From: Plantago ovata
Lineage: Eukaryota; Streptophyta; Magnoliopsida; Lamiales; Plantaginaceae
Reading direction: 5' to 3'
Assembly: GCA_028274465.1 (NCBI GenBank)
Contig: CM051456.1
Location: 99,849,050 to 99,913,049 of the forward strand
Length of the DNA stretch: 64,000 nucleotides
The translations under genes and the position numbers were made by a program. Each line of letters opens with the position of its first letter. Within the stretch, counting starts at the first letter, position 1. Positions 1-11,102 of this stretch are shown one piece after another. A model generated the notes under the pieces. The model did not search any database and was not told where the DNA came from. It was given only the letters and a program-made list of their open reading frames with translations.

Positions 1-880
1 GTGTTCCGTAATTATTCAACACTACGAAGATAATTGGTCTGATGGTCGACTAGTGTCCAATTGTGCATAATAATCAATACAACATACGAGAATTTTGGTT
101 TCAACTGATCAACGAAATAAAGCAATGACACGGAGTATAATGCGCGATATAGCCATTAGCATGATTATCTTCCCTCGCTAAGAATTCACATACTACCACC
201 AATGATAAATTTAGCTACTCATAATAGGCATGCAATCAACAGAAATCATAGAAGAAAACATGTTGAAAGAATATAAAATAAGTAGAATAAAACTGTAAGA
301 TACAAAGTTACCAAAGGTTGTCAGTCTCCGGATGATTGCCGTCCTACAAGCTCCAAACTGCTATAAAAAAGTATCCGCTAAGCTACAGAACTCCCAGGAC
401 CGGCCCCGGGAAGTTCCTATCTAAAACTATAGAGAGAGGTGAGAAAGTAGGTCTGGAAAGATATGATTTTCGGAGAGAAAACTGAGCACTATATATAGGC
501 CCCGAAAAAACTCTAGGGCGGTTCGCCCCCCGTCTTTTTCGCGGAATTCCGCGTTTTTCGACGCGGATTTGGATTTCTTCACCTTTTCGGACTCGGTTTC
601 AGACTTCTAGTGGCCTTCTACAGATTCGACCCCTAGACTCCAAATCCTATCCGGAAACCTTCAGATACTCCAAATAGGCTTCTGGAACACCAATTCCTTG
701 TCAACTTTAATATAATTGCCCGGAAATCCCTGAATTTCAACCAAAACCTGTAAAATAAAATCTAAAGGGAAACGTGACACTATTCTAATAAAATGTACTA
801 AAATATAGCTAAATTATCATAGAGGATAGCTAAAATAGGTGAAAAAGACTCGAATGAAAGTGTAAAATACACATTCATCA
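1..880 (-). mobile_element. LTR fragment of the Athila-like TGATGAAYG family, cut by the window edge
   Basis: This is the reverse complement of the LTRs that begin at 39746, 40625 and 49924, and it ends with their mirrored terminus, ATTCATCA at 873-880. A minus-strand TATA box (CTATATATAG, palindromic) lies at 489-498, with one short palindrome beside it (GGGCGGTTCGCCC, 516-528). The part beyond position 1 is not visible. The bases after it (from 881) belong to the 3' end of element 1, so this looks like an insertion into element 1. The left target-site copy lies outside the window, so whether it is a solo LTR or a full element cannot be told. Confidence 0.85.
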
Positions 881-1089
881 TAGTTCTATACTTGAACGTT
901 TTTTGTTGAAAGATAGACATTGTATTGATTTGTCGGAAATGCAATTACAATGGGGGCTTCGCGGCCAGCTTTCTTACAACCTTTTCTTAACCAAAACATG
1001 AGGTACCTCTCACATGAACTTGTGAGGAATCCTTCTCGATCTTCGGGCCTTTCACAGGGGTTCTCCAAAAAGCTTGTTCTTCAAACAAC
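881..1089 (-). other. 3' non-coding end of element 1
   Basis: This short stretch lies between the end of the integrase frame and the LTR fragment at 1-880. No convincing coding frame or polypurine tract is visible, so the true 3' LTR boundary of element 1 is probably beyond the window. Confidence 0.4.
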
Positions 1090-2204
1090 TCAAGCGTAGA
1101 ATCTCTGGAGGTTAGAAGTATTCCATGGGTTCTTCAATACTCTTCCCTCCAAGTCTTGGAGACGATAACTTCCATTGGACCTTGCTTCGATTATCTTGTA
1201 GGGGCGTTCCCAATCGGGTTGCATCTTCCCAACTTTGCCTAGGATGTCCGCTCTTCGGAGTACTAAGTCTCCTACTTGGAAGTCTCTCTCTCTTACGCCC
1301 TTGTTGTAGGTCTTCGCGATCAGTGCTTGATATCTGAGGATGTTGGCCAAGGCATTGGTCCTCGCTTCGCTCATCGTCTCCAGATCAAAGAGCCTTTCAA
1401 TGTGATTGTCCTCGGGTTGATACCCTTGGATTCTGAGTGTTTCTACCGCCACTTCCGCTGGTATGACTGCCTCAGATCCATAAGTAGAGAGAAGGGAGTT
1501 TCTCTTGTAGCTGTTTTTGAAGTGGTGCGGTATGCCCATACCACTCCATCAAGCTCGTCGACCCAGTCCTTGTTGGTGGCGAACCTCTTCTGCAAGTTGT
1601 TGACGAGGATTTTGTTGACGGCTTCTGTTTGCCCGTTGGATTGAGGATGTCCCATAAAGGTATACCTCCTCTCAATCTTCATTTCCTTGCACCATTGGCC
1701 ACAAAATTGAGCACCATTGTCCGAGATGAGGACTCTCGGCAAGCCAAATCGACACACGATGTTTCTCCATACAAAGTTCATCACTCTTTGTTCGGTGATG
1801 GTAGATACTACCTCAACTTCCGCCCACTTGCTAAAGTATTCGACCGCAACGATGATGAACTTCTTTTGACCCGTGCCTCTTGGAAAAGGACCGACTATGT
1901 CGATGCCCCATATGTCGAAAGGGCAAGTGATGGTGATGGGCATGAGCGGTTTCGCTGGGACATTGATCAAATTGGCGTGCATTTGACACTCCTCGCAACT
2001 TCTTACAAATTGAGCAGCATCTTCATGAACAGTGGGCCAATAGTATCCTTGTCGAATGATTTTTTGCGCGAGGGTCCTTCCTCCGGCATGGTCCTCGCAA
2101 CTTCCTCGATGCATTTCTCTCAAAAGTTTTTGGACTTCTTGTTCGGCGACACATCTCAAGTAGACTCCCTCGAAGGACCTTTTGTACAAGTAGTCTCCTT
2201 GCAT
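1090..2204 (-). pseudogene. Element 1 integrase (broken by a frameshift)
   Basis: Integrase joins the cDNA copy into host DNA. Two overlapping frames together cover it. The first (2204-1443) has the zinc-binding part with His-His and CEECQ cysteines, then the catalytic core with GIDIVG, ISDNGAQF and QTEAVNK, which supply the two Asp and one Glu. The frame is lost near 1495. The second frame (1539-1090) continues with the typical YGSEAVIPAE segment and the C-terminal GDLVLRR...WERPYKI module, ending in NLQRFYA. All three catalytic residues are present, but the frameshift makes it a pseudogene. It follows the second RNase H, as expected in this lineage. Confidence 0.85.
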
Positions 2205-2800
2205 GATGTAGCGGGCTGCCTTTCCTTAATCTTCCTCGCTTCAGCCTTATCATGAGGAAGGCTTCCATTTGTGAGATATGTAGTGATCTCTTGCATCCAA
2301 CTCTGTTGAGTATCAATTGCCAAGACGTTTGGCTTTGATGACCACAGGGATGACGCATTGATTTTCATAAGTATCACATTCCGGGTATCAACTCCTCCTG
2401 AAGCTGAAGCATACTTTGATAGGGCATCCGCCCTTTGATTGAGATCTCTTGAGAACTTCTCAATCTCACAACTTTCGAATTTTTGGATTTCCTCTGTGAT
2501 GGCGCTTTTGTACTCGACCAGTGAATCCTTCTTGGTTTTGAATTTTCCCGAGATTTTCTTCTCGGCCAATTGAGAATCAGTGAAGAGATGTAGCTTCTTC
2601 ACTTCCAGTGCCTTTGCCATATGTAGAGCGATGAGGGTGGCCTCATACTCTGCTTCATTGTTTGAGACCGGGAAACTAAGAGTAACGGCGTACTCAAGTT
2701 CGGCTCCTCCGGGACTCTTGAAGTATATTCCTATCCCGCCATTTTTTCCTAATGAGGATCCATCCACATGGAGAATCCAGACGTCTCCATGGTTGACCAA
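2156..2800 (-). pseudogene. Element 1 second (archaeal-type) RNase H, left copy
   Basis: This is the additional RNase H of Tat-lineage elements, distinct from the RNase H fused to RT. Visible motifs are HVDGSS near the start, GGIGIYF, the NNEAEYEATLIAL helix with the catalytic Glu, FTDSQL with a catalytic Asp, and RDLNQRADALSKYA with the last acidic residue. It runs toward the integrase and slightly overlaps its frame. It lies in the left unit of the 1.73 kb tandem duplication; the right copy is inside 3903-4643. The two copies differ by only a few bases. Confidence 0.8.
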
Positions 2801-2919
2801 TTCCGTGGGTTTGGAGAGACGGTCTCCGTACCCTTTGGCTCGTCGATTTTTTTTGTCAGGAACACTTCATGCCTTTTTCTTTTTGTCTGGGACATCTCCC
2901 TGAGTTCTTTCAAAGCATC

Positions 2920-3921
2920 TTACAGAGCTTGCATAGGGTTGCTTTGCTGGGGCTGCTCCTCGATCATCATCATGACATTTTGTGTCTCCGGAGGGTTTTC
3001 CTCTGAAGTTCCCTTGGAGGGATACTCTAAGAGGAAATCGGCGATGACTTGTGTTTTCGTGGCCATGGGTGCTTGATAGTCGATGTCGTACTCGCTTAGT
3101 TCAATTGCCCAACTTGCTAATGTTCCCGAGTTTTCGGGTTTTCCAAGGACTTGCTTGAGAGGTTGCTTCGTTAAGACTACAACCTTGTGAGCACCAAAGT
3201 AGGGCTTCAACCTCCTTGCCGTATAAACGAGGGCGAAGGATAGCCTCTTGATATCCATGTACCGCGTTTCAGCTCCGGCGAGTACTTTACTCAAGTAGTA
3301 GATGGGCAAGTGGTCGTTACCTTGGATTCGCACCAAGACCGAGCTGATAGCTTCTCCAGTTGCTGCTAGGTACAAGTAAAGCACCTCTCCTTCTATGGGT
3401 TTTGACAATAGTGGGGGAGCAAGTAGATACTCTTTCAGCTTCTCGAAGGCTTCCTCGCATTCTTTCGTCCACTCGAAGTGGCTGCTCTTCCTTAGCACTT
3501 TGAAAAATGGGAGATTTTACTCGGCAAACCTCGAGATGAATCTACTCAATGCGATTGACTTTCCGACCAATTTTTGCACCTCATTGATGGATTGAGGTTG
3601 AGGAAGATCGAGGATGGCCTTTATTTTCTAGGGATTCGCTTCTATTCCTCTCTCTATTACCATGTAACCGAGGAACTTCCCCCCTTTGACTCCGAAGGTA
3701 CACTTCGCTGGGTTGAGCTTCATGCCATACTTTCTCAAGATTGAGAAGCATTTTGCCAGGTAACCTACATGTTGCTCCTCGCTCTTTCTCTTGACGAGTA
3801 TATCATCAACATATACTTCCATTGTTTTACCGAGCTCTTCTTTGAACATCTTGTTGACTAGCCTTTGGTAGGTCGCTCCGGCGTTTTTAAGACCGAATGG
3901 CATCACGTTGAAGCAATACAC
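2920..3921 (-). pseudogene. Element 1 RT (later part) and RT-linked RNase H, left copy
   Basis: The frame 3921-3628 holds RT motifs NVMPFGLKNAGATYQRLV and MEVYVDDILVKR, the latter with the catalytic Asp pair. The frame 3498-2920 holds the thumb/connection start FEWTKECEEAFEKLK and the RT-linked RNase H, including LPIYYLSKVLAGAETRYMDI. The stretch 3499-3627 between them has stops and is shifted. The first Asp motif of RT is missing here, as in the right copy, because the deletion came before the duplication. Confidence 0.8.
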
Positions 3922-4643
3922 GTTGCATTAGCGAATAAGGCAGTCTTGGGCACATCATCTTTGGCCATTTTGTTGCACATTCTCCATTTGCCCGGACCCT
4001 TCTCCACGAGGACCACATTGCATATCCAACTCGGTTGAGTATCAATTGCCAAGACGTTTGGCTTTGATGACCACAGGGATGACGCATTGATTCTCATAAG
4101 TATCACATTCCGGGTATCAACTCCTCCTGAAGCTGAAGCATACTTTGATAGGGCATCCGCCCTTTGATTGAGATCTCTTGAGAACTTCTCAATCTCACAA
4201 CTTTTGAATTTTTGGATTTCCTCTGTGATGGCGCTTTTGTACTCGACCAGTGAATCCTTCTTGGTTTTGAATTTTCCCGAGATTTGCTTCTCGGCCAATT
4301 GAGAATCAGTGAAGAGATGTAGCTTCTTCACTTCCAGTGCCTTTGCCATACGTAGAGCGATGAGGATGGCCTCATACTCTGCTTCATTGTTTGAGACCGG
4401 GAAACTAAGAGTAACGGCGTACTCAAGTTCGGCTCCTCCGGGACTCTTGAAGTATATTCCTATCCCGCCATTTTTTTCTGATGAGGATCCATCCACATGG
4501 AAAATCCAGACGTCTCCATGGTTGACCAATTCCTTGGGTTTTGGAGAGACGGTCTCCGTACCCTTTGGCTCGTCGATTTTTTCTGTCAGGAACACTTCAT
4601 GCCTTTTTCTTTTTGTCTGGGACATCTCCCTGAGTTCTTTCAA
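3903..4643 (-). pseudogene. Fusion ORF at the duplication junction: second RNase H joined to the early RT
   Basis: Read from 4643 downward, the first 200 or so codons are the right-hand copy of the second RNase H (HVDGSSSEKNGG, NNEAEYEAILIAL, FTDSQLAEKQIS). After IDTQPSW the frame continues directly into an early RT segment, WICNVVLVEKGPGKWRMC. That segment normally lies upstream of RNase H. The order is not natural and results from the tandem duplication, with the crossover near 4025-4034. It is an open 246-codon frame but has no expected function. Confidence 0.85.
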
Positions 4644-4649
4644 AGCATC

Positions 4650-5651
4650 TTACAGAGCTTGCATAGGGTTGCTTTGCTGGGGCTGCTCCTCGATCATCAT
4701 CATGACATTTTGTGTCTCCGGAGGGTTTTCCTCTGAAGTTCCCTTGGAGGGATACTCTAAGAGGAAGTCGGCGATGACTTGTGTTTTCGTGGCCACGGGT
4801 GCTTGATAGTCGATGTCGTACTCGCTTAGTTCAATTGCCCAACTTGCTAATGTTCCCGAGTTTTCGGGTTTTCCAAGGACTTGCTTGAGAGGTTGCTTCG
4901 TTAAGACTACAACCTTGTGAGCACCAAAGTAGGGCTTCAACCTCCTTGCCGTATAAACGAGGGCGAAGGATAGCCTCTTGATATCCATGTACCGCGTTTC
5001 AGCTCCGGCGAGTACTTTACTCAAGTAGTAGATGGGCAAGTGGTCGTTACCTTGGATTCGCACCAAGACCGAGCTGATAGCTTCTCCAGTTGCTGCTAGG
5101 TACAAGTAAAGCACCTCTCCTTCTATGGGTTTTGACAATAGTGGGGGAGCGAGTAGATACTCTTTCAGCTTCTCGAAGGCTTCCTCGCATTCTTTCGTCC
5201 ACTCGAAGTGGCTGCTCTTCCTTAGCACTTTGAAAAATGGGAGATTTTACTCGGCAGACCTCGAGATGAATCTACTCAATGCGATTGACTTTCCGACCAA
5301 TTGTTGCACCTCATTGATGGATTGAGGTTGAGGAAGATCGAGGATGGCCTTTATTTTCTCGGGATTCGCTTCTATTCCTCTCTCTATTACCATGTAACCG
5401 AGGAACTTCTCCCCTTTGACTCCGAAGGTACACTTCGCTGGGTTGAGCTTCATGCCATACTTTCTCAAGATTGAGAAGCATTTTTCCAGGTAACCTACAT
5501 GTTGCTCCTCGGTCTTTCTCTTGACGAGTATATCATCAACATATACTTCCATTGTTTTACCGAGCTCTTCTTTGAACATCTTGTTGACTAGCCTTTGGTA
5601 GGTCGCTCCGGCGTTTTTAAGACCGAATGACATCACGTTGAAGCAATACAC
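4650..5651 (-). pseudogene. Element 1 RT (later part) and RT-linked RNase H, right copy
   Basis: The frame 5651-5247 contains SFGLKNAGATYQRLVNKMF and the YVDD active-site motif, then the palm and thumb through ILDLPQPQSINEVQQLVGK. The frame 5228-4650 contains the RT-linked RNase H. A frameshift with stops separates them at 5229-5246. This copy is continuous with the upstream protease-RT frame 5633-7144, so it is the ancestral position; the left copy is the duplicate in element order. Confidence 0.82.
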
Positions 5652-7144
5652 ATTGCATTAGCGAATAAAGCAGTCTTGGGCACATCATCTTTGGCCATTT
5701 TGTTGCACATTCTCCATTTGCCCGGACCCTTCTCCACGAGGACCACATTGCATATCCAATCGGAGTATCTCACCTCCTTGATGTGACCAGCCTTAAGAAG
5801 TCTTTGTACTTCAGCTTCAATGATGGTATTATCTTCCGCGCTGAAGTCTCTTCGCTTTTCTCTGATGTGGGTGATCGACGGGTCGACGTTCAGACGGTGA
5901 ACAGCGACTCGTGGGTCGATCCCCTTGAGGTCCTCGGTACTCCACGCGAAGATGTCGTTGTTATCTCTCAAACATTGGATGAGTTTCATCCTGACTTCTG
6001 TAGTCATCTCGGTACCAATTTTTGTGACCTTGTCGGCACTTCCTTCGACAATTTGGATTTCTTCCAGGGTTTCTCTTGCTTCAATTTTGTTTTCCTCAAA
6101 GAACTTCTTCTTTTTGGAAGATGGTGGGATTGGTGGAATCACTTGATACTCCTCGAGCTCCTTAACAGCTCCTACTAGAGTATCCTTGTCTTTCTTCATG
6201 ATTGGTTTTCTTCGCCTAAGTGACGGACTTGGCTTTTTTGACTTTTTCATCACTCGCCGAACCGTGTAGAAACGATAAGGTGCATTGTGAATAAGGGGTG
6301 GCTCCTCGGATGATTGTCCCGGGTTGGGTTCTCCAATCGCAACCCTAGAAGTGAACTTGGTCGACATGGTGTAGCATTCCCATGCTTCTCGTATATCTCC
6401 TACCTCTTGTCCAATTCCCAAAGGAGTGGGGAACTTTAGCTTGTTTTGGACTGTAGACACTACGGCTCGGAATTGAGAGAGACCGTGTCGGCCTAGGACT
6501 GCGAAATAATCGAAGGGCATATCGACGACCACGAAAGGAACATGTTGAGTCACTCGTCGAGGAGCGCTACCCATTGACACCGTGAGGTTGATCATTCCGA
6601 GTGAAATGATAGGTTGTCCTCCAAATCCTACCAATGCGCTCCTCACTTCCTTGAGTCCTTCCCTTGGATTCATTTGCATCCTCTTCAAGGTTCCGGTGAA
6701 AATCAAGTTAGCCGAACATCCGGTGTCGACGAGGATCCTTCCTAACTTGTATGATTTAACATCCAGGGAAACTACAAGTGGGACACAAGGATCATAGATG
6801 TTTCCTCCTCCGGCATGCCTCTGAGGTATCTCGCTATCATCGAAAGAGATAACATTGGTTCCCGGTCGTGCGGCTTGAGTATACTTCACATCTCGGACTC
6901 TAAGATTATCCGCCGTAATCTCCCTCTGATTACGAGTGTCGCCTCCCGCGGGTCCTCCCGCAATTGTAAGAGTGTGGATGCTTCCATTCACGGGGCGGTT
7001 CTCATAATTGTTGTAATTATGAATATCATCATCATGAGGGTTACCTTGGTAATGGTGGTCGCTCCCACTTTGAGGTGGTGGAGGCAAGATTGCCAGAGGT
7101 TCCTCCTTACGGATGTAGCTAACTAACTGGCCATTGCGTATCAT
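5633..7144 (-). pseudogene. Element 1 protease and early RT, with an internal RT deletion
   Basis: The aspartic protease is centred on RILVDTGCSANLIF, where DTG is the catalytic triad, followed by the AVLGRHGLSQF flap-like region. RT begins around DIFAWSTEDLKGIDP and reaches GKWRMC. At this point related elements continue with a segment of about 60 residues that includes the LNKACPKD motif and the first catalytic Asp. Here the frame jumps straight to KMAKDDVPKTA. RT motif A is therefore absent and the enzyme cannot be active. The frame is continuous with gag upstream except for a TAG at 7175-7177. Confidence 0.85.
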
Positions 7145-7174
7145 CCTCTCACTTTCGTTCTTGAGCTCGACACA

Positions 7175-8625
7175 CTAATCAGAGGTATGCCCTTTCCCCT
7201 TGTGGAACTTGCAAAATTTCTCCGAACTCTTGTTCCTTTGGTTTTCTCTAATCGGTGGTGGCCAGGAGACGTCTAGCTTCCTCGAGACTATATAGTTCAA
7301 GATGTCGGATCTTGGCCTATTCAAGTCTGTGTAGTTGCTATATCGTCTTGGAGGTGACCTCCTAGGAGGAGACCTCTTGTCTCTGAAATCATTTCTATAG
7401 TGACCCTCTTTGATCAACCCATGCTTTTGATCTTTCCTTTGCTTTCCGGGATTTTGTGGGCGAGGAGGGTACTCCTTCTCTTTTTCTTTTTCCTTCCCTT
7501 TTTCTTTGGGAGGATTGGTTCTCACTGTGACGGTTTTTTGGAATTCCTCGGCCTCGAGGAAATCCTTGCAAAGCTTGGCAAGTTGTGCTTCATTATCCAC
7601 ACATGATGCTGAGAGTACGTCTTGGAACTTGATGTTGGTAGTGTTACCATACAAGTATTCTTTCCTCTCATTGATCGAGTGATCTTCGACTTGGAGGGCT
7701 GCTTCATGAAAGCGGTTGATGAAGTCCCTCAAGTCCTCATTGTTTTTCTGAACAATTTCGGCCAAGTACCTCACTCTTCTCTTGGCATTCATAACCTTCT
7801 CGAAGCGCTTAGAGAACTCCTTCCAGAGATCTCTATATGACTTGATGGATCTATGAGGGAGGCGCGACCACCACTTCATGGCTTCTCCGGATAGGTTAGC
7901 CGGGAAGAGGAGTGTTTTGGTCCTCGAATCATGACCATAAGCATACATCTTAGTGCCAAATCTTACCAAGTAATCCTTCGGACAACTTGTTCCATCATAA
8001 CTTTCGAAGGTGGGAAACCCTCTTTCAATTTTGGCTTGGTGGCTCCTAATCTCGTCGCACAAAGGGCTCGGATATTGGTCTTGCTCTTTCTCTTGGACAG
8101 TTCCTCGTAGAGTCTCTATCTGAGCATCAAGTGCGGACTTCCTCGCGTTGAGTTCCTCCAGAGTGAGCCTCCTCCCCGTGATCGGGTCGATCAAGGGGGT
8201 TACCTCAGCTAATGTTCTCAATGCTTGATTTTCCGCCACCGCCTCTTGTTGGTTCTGAGGAGTTACTTGGTTGGGCGTAACTTGATTGGGGAGAGCAGGT
8301 GGTGTAGCAACTACCTGAGCCCTATTTTCTTGTTGAGCTACATTTTGCAATGAAGCCCATATCCTTCTATCGATCAAGTCTCTCAAATCATCCGGGGCAC
8401 CTTGAGGTCCTAACCTCGATTAAACTCTTGATGGTCCAAGTTGAGATTGGATTGGCCTTGTGTTGGCTCTTGAATGTGCCTCATCTTGTGCAACTGGTGC
8501 TCTTCCTTGGGATTGACGAGGAGCGACCAGGGTGTCACGAGGTTGCTCTTGCACTGGCGCTTGTTGTGCTCCTCGAGCTTGGATCTCAACGTTAACTCTA
8601 GTGGCCACATTGCCCCCCACATATC
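7175..8625 (-). pseudogene. Element 1 gag, main part, with an in-frame stop
   Basis: Gag is the nucleocapsid/capsid precursor. The retrotransposon capsid domain is recognisable from KDYLVRFGTKMYAYGHDS through AMKWWSRLPHRSIKSYRDLW and LRDFINRFHEAALQVE. A zinc-binding FCKFHKGKGHTSD motif sits at its C-terminal end and is cut by TAG at 7175-7177. A second in-frame stop, TAA, lies at 8420-8422. Frames 8625-8420, 8386-7175 and the protease frame 7144-5633 are all the same frame, so gag and pol were one open frame. The gene is split at 8625 by element 2; its start continues at 17704. Confidence 0.82.
8621..8625. repeat. Target-site duplication of element 2, left copy (ATATC)
   Basis: ATATC lies directly before the TGATGAACG terminus of element 2 and is repeated at 17699-17703 directly after its other end. 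It is a 5-base duplication, the usual size for Ty3/gypsy integration. Confidence 0.92.
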
Positions 8626-9943
8626 TGATGAACGCGCGGATGTCGTGCTCCGAGCAAATCAAATAAATTTGTTATTTAGCCAAAGGCAATTCACAACTAC
8701 AACGAAAACCGTAGTGTAGCAGTAGAATAACCTCGAGTGTCGATGTCTAAGGACTATAACTAGTTTTATCAAATCTAATTTAGAATATAAAAATAGCAGA
8801 CGGTATAGCAAAGTTTTTTATTAACAGATAATGGACACTGGTGATAGTATGGTCCTTCAAAGCATAACGGGTTAATAATCATGCGTAAATTCCTCGGTTT
8901 TGCATGGAGATCTTTGATCAATTAATTGTCCTGTTGTAATTATCAAACACTATGAAGATAAATAGATAGGTCAAAAGACTATTAAATTGTCCTATTGTGT
9001 TCCGTAATTATTCAACACTACGAAGATATAGATATGCTAAAGTCTAATGAATTGTCCAGTTGTGTGCAATAATTAATCAACATACGAAGATATAGATTCC
9101 GCTAGATAAAAAAGAAATAAAGCAATAACACGGAGTATAATGCGCAATATAGCCATTAGCGTAATTATCAACACTTCGCTAAGAATTCACATACTATCAC
9201 CAACGATAAGTTTAGCTAGTCATAGTTGTCATGCAATCAACAGAAATCATAGAAGAAAACATATTGAAAGATATATAAAAATAAGTAGAAACACTGTAAG
9301 ATACAATGTTACCGAAGGTTGTCAGTCTCCGAAGAATCGCGATCTTACAAGCTCCAAACTGCTAAGAAAAGTATCTCCTAAGCTATGAACCCCCAGAACA
9401 GGCTCTGGGAAGTTCCTACCTAAAACTACATAGAAAGGTGAGAGAATAGGTCTGGAAAAGTCTGAAATTCGGAGAAAAACTGAGCAACTATATATAGTGT
9501 TCGAATTTGTGTGGGGCGAAGGGCCCCACACACCGGGCGAGTCGCCTGGTGTGGGAGATTCGCCCCATGTCCTGGGCGATTCGCCCGAGAGTAAATTCCG
9601 GAATTTTGCGCGTTTTCGACGCGTTTTTGAATTTGTTCCCCTTTTCGGACTCGGTTTCTTACTTCTAGTGGCCTTCTAACCTCCAAATTCGACCCCTAGA
9701 CTCCAAATCCTATCCGGAAACCTTCAGATACTCCAAATAGGCTTCTGGAACACCAATTCCTTGTCAACTTCAATATAATTGCCCGGAAATCCTTGTTTTT
9801 CAACCAAAACCTGTAAAATAAAAACTAAAGGGAAACGTGACACTATTCTAATAAAATGCACTAAAATATAGCTAAATTAAAATAGAGGATATCTAAAATA
9901 GGTGAAAAAGACTCAAATGAAAGTGTAAAATACACATTCATCA
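8626..9943 (-). repeat. Element 2 3' LTR
   Basis: The termini are TGATGAACG and TTCATCA, an unusually long terminal inverted repeat for an LTR. The palindromic TATA box is at 9488-9497 and a GC-rich palindrome array at 9509-9594. It matches the right LTR nearly base for base, with scattered differences and small indels. Confidence 0.92.
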
Positions 9944-11102
9944 AACTCCCCAAATCGAACCTTTGCTTGTCCTCAAGCAACTAAGCTAGACTCTAATGCA
10001 AAAAACAATGCAACACAAAAAATGGAGTCTCATGCCAAATAAAATGAATTAATCTACTGAATCTAACAAATAACATATGAACAAAAACCATATAAATCAA
10101 AACATGAATATAGGTTGAAGAATACCTCGATTGACTCATACACATCGACATAAGCACTTATGTCAAGACAAGATAGTCTCCCATAACATTCTCTACCTGG
10201 ACCTAGTCAGTGACGACGTAATGAAGCATGCTAAGATACAAATGGTTGTCCCGTGCCTATGAAACTGAGGACTTACTGTTGTTCACCAAGTTTAAGACTT
10301 TCCCTCAAAGAGGTCGAACCAGTACTGGCTCTCATCAAACGAAGGAGGGTTCCCTATAAAAGATAACACTCCCCTATTCTACCCATCTCTCAAGTAAAGT
10401 CTTAAGCTATTCACGACTTCCTGAATGGCAGGACGAGGGTGGTCTAGAACAGATGACACTCAAAAACAAAAGACAAAAAATAGAAAATTACAACACGATT
10501 ATGAACATTACAAAAATTGGAAAATGAGACACAACACTTTGCTAAACTGCTTTTTGGCTTTTCCTTTTTGGACCCTCCTTCCTAGGCATTTAGCAATCTC
10601 AAAGCATGGTGAAGACTTGTTGCCTCTTAGGTTCATAATTACTCGGGAAACGACCATAAGACCCTAACATGCATCATCCTATTATAAAGGCCTTCGTGAA
10701 CCGCAGTAGAGAAAACACCACTAAGTGATGTCGAGACTACCAAGCTTAACTAAGAGCAATACATAAATGTGAAAACCTCAAACAAATTCATAGAGATGAA
10801 GCATGTGATTAATGGCATAGTTAGTTAATCTATCCAATAAAAAAGTTCAAAAATTCGGCAATAAACTTCATAAAAAACATGCAAGACTATCCTAGGAAAG
10901 CAGTAAACGTGCAAATGCAAAAAATTTCACGAGTTTATCATAAGCAAGATAAGTATAGAGATAACCAGCGATAACCTCCTCCCCAAACTTGAACGTCGTC
11001 GCTCGTCCCGACCGTCGAAAGTGGATTCAAGGTGAGAGCTAATGCTTGTATAAGTGACCTATAATACTGAATCAAACTCGTGAGAAAACAAATCAAAACA
11101 CA
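9944..11102 (-). other. Element 2 polypurine tract and 3' untranslated region
   Basis: The minus-strand polypurine tract TTTGGGGAGTT abuts the LTR at 9944-9954. Upstream of it the sequence is non-coding and homologous to the 3' UTR of elements A and C in the opposite orientation. Both share a GCAACAAGTCTTCACCATGC segment (about 10610-10630 here, about 46705-46725 in A). The paired AACCTATTC/GAATAGGTT hairpins present at this place in A and C are missing here. I see no ORF in it. Confidence 0.75.

Larger units (their letters stand above)
2301..5759 (-). repeat. Tandem duplication of about 1.73 kb inside element 1 pol (units about 2301-4029 and 4030-5759)
   Basis: The segment TATCAATTGCCAAGACG occurs at 2311 and again at 4040, and CATCACGTTGAAGCAATAC at 3901 and 5631, an offset of 1729-1730 bases. 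Each unit holds the later part of RT, the RT-linked RNase H and most of the second RNase H. The internal junction near 4021-4034 joins sequence like GCATATCCAA (as at about 5750) to CTCGGTTGAGTATC (as CTCTGTTGAGTATC at 2301). Both parent sites carry GCAT(AT)CCAA, so the break lies in about 8 bases of microhomology. The units differ at few positions, so the event is recent relative to the element. Confidence 0.92.

Noticed and set aside
1629-2255. A 208-codon plus-strand frame in the integrase region
   Set aside because: It is the antisense shadow of the element 1 integrase, which has clear motifs on the minus strand; the plus frame has none.
5783-6178. Plus-strand frames across the element 1 protease-RT
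   Set aside because: They are shadows of the long minus-strand frame 7144-5633 and have no recognisable content.
7175-7177. Programmed stop readthrough at the gag-protease border of element 1
   Set aside because: The stop cuts the zinc-binding motif itself and another in-frame stop lies upstream at 8420; decay is the simpler reading.
10425-10667. Small plus-strand frame in the 3' UTR of element 2
   Set aside because: It is not conserved as a frame in the homologous UTRs of A and C and lies antisense to the element.
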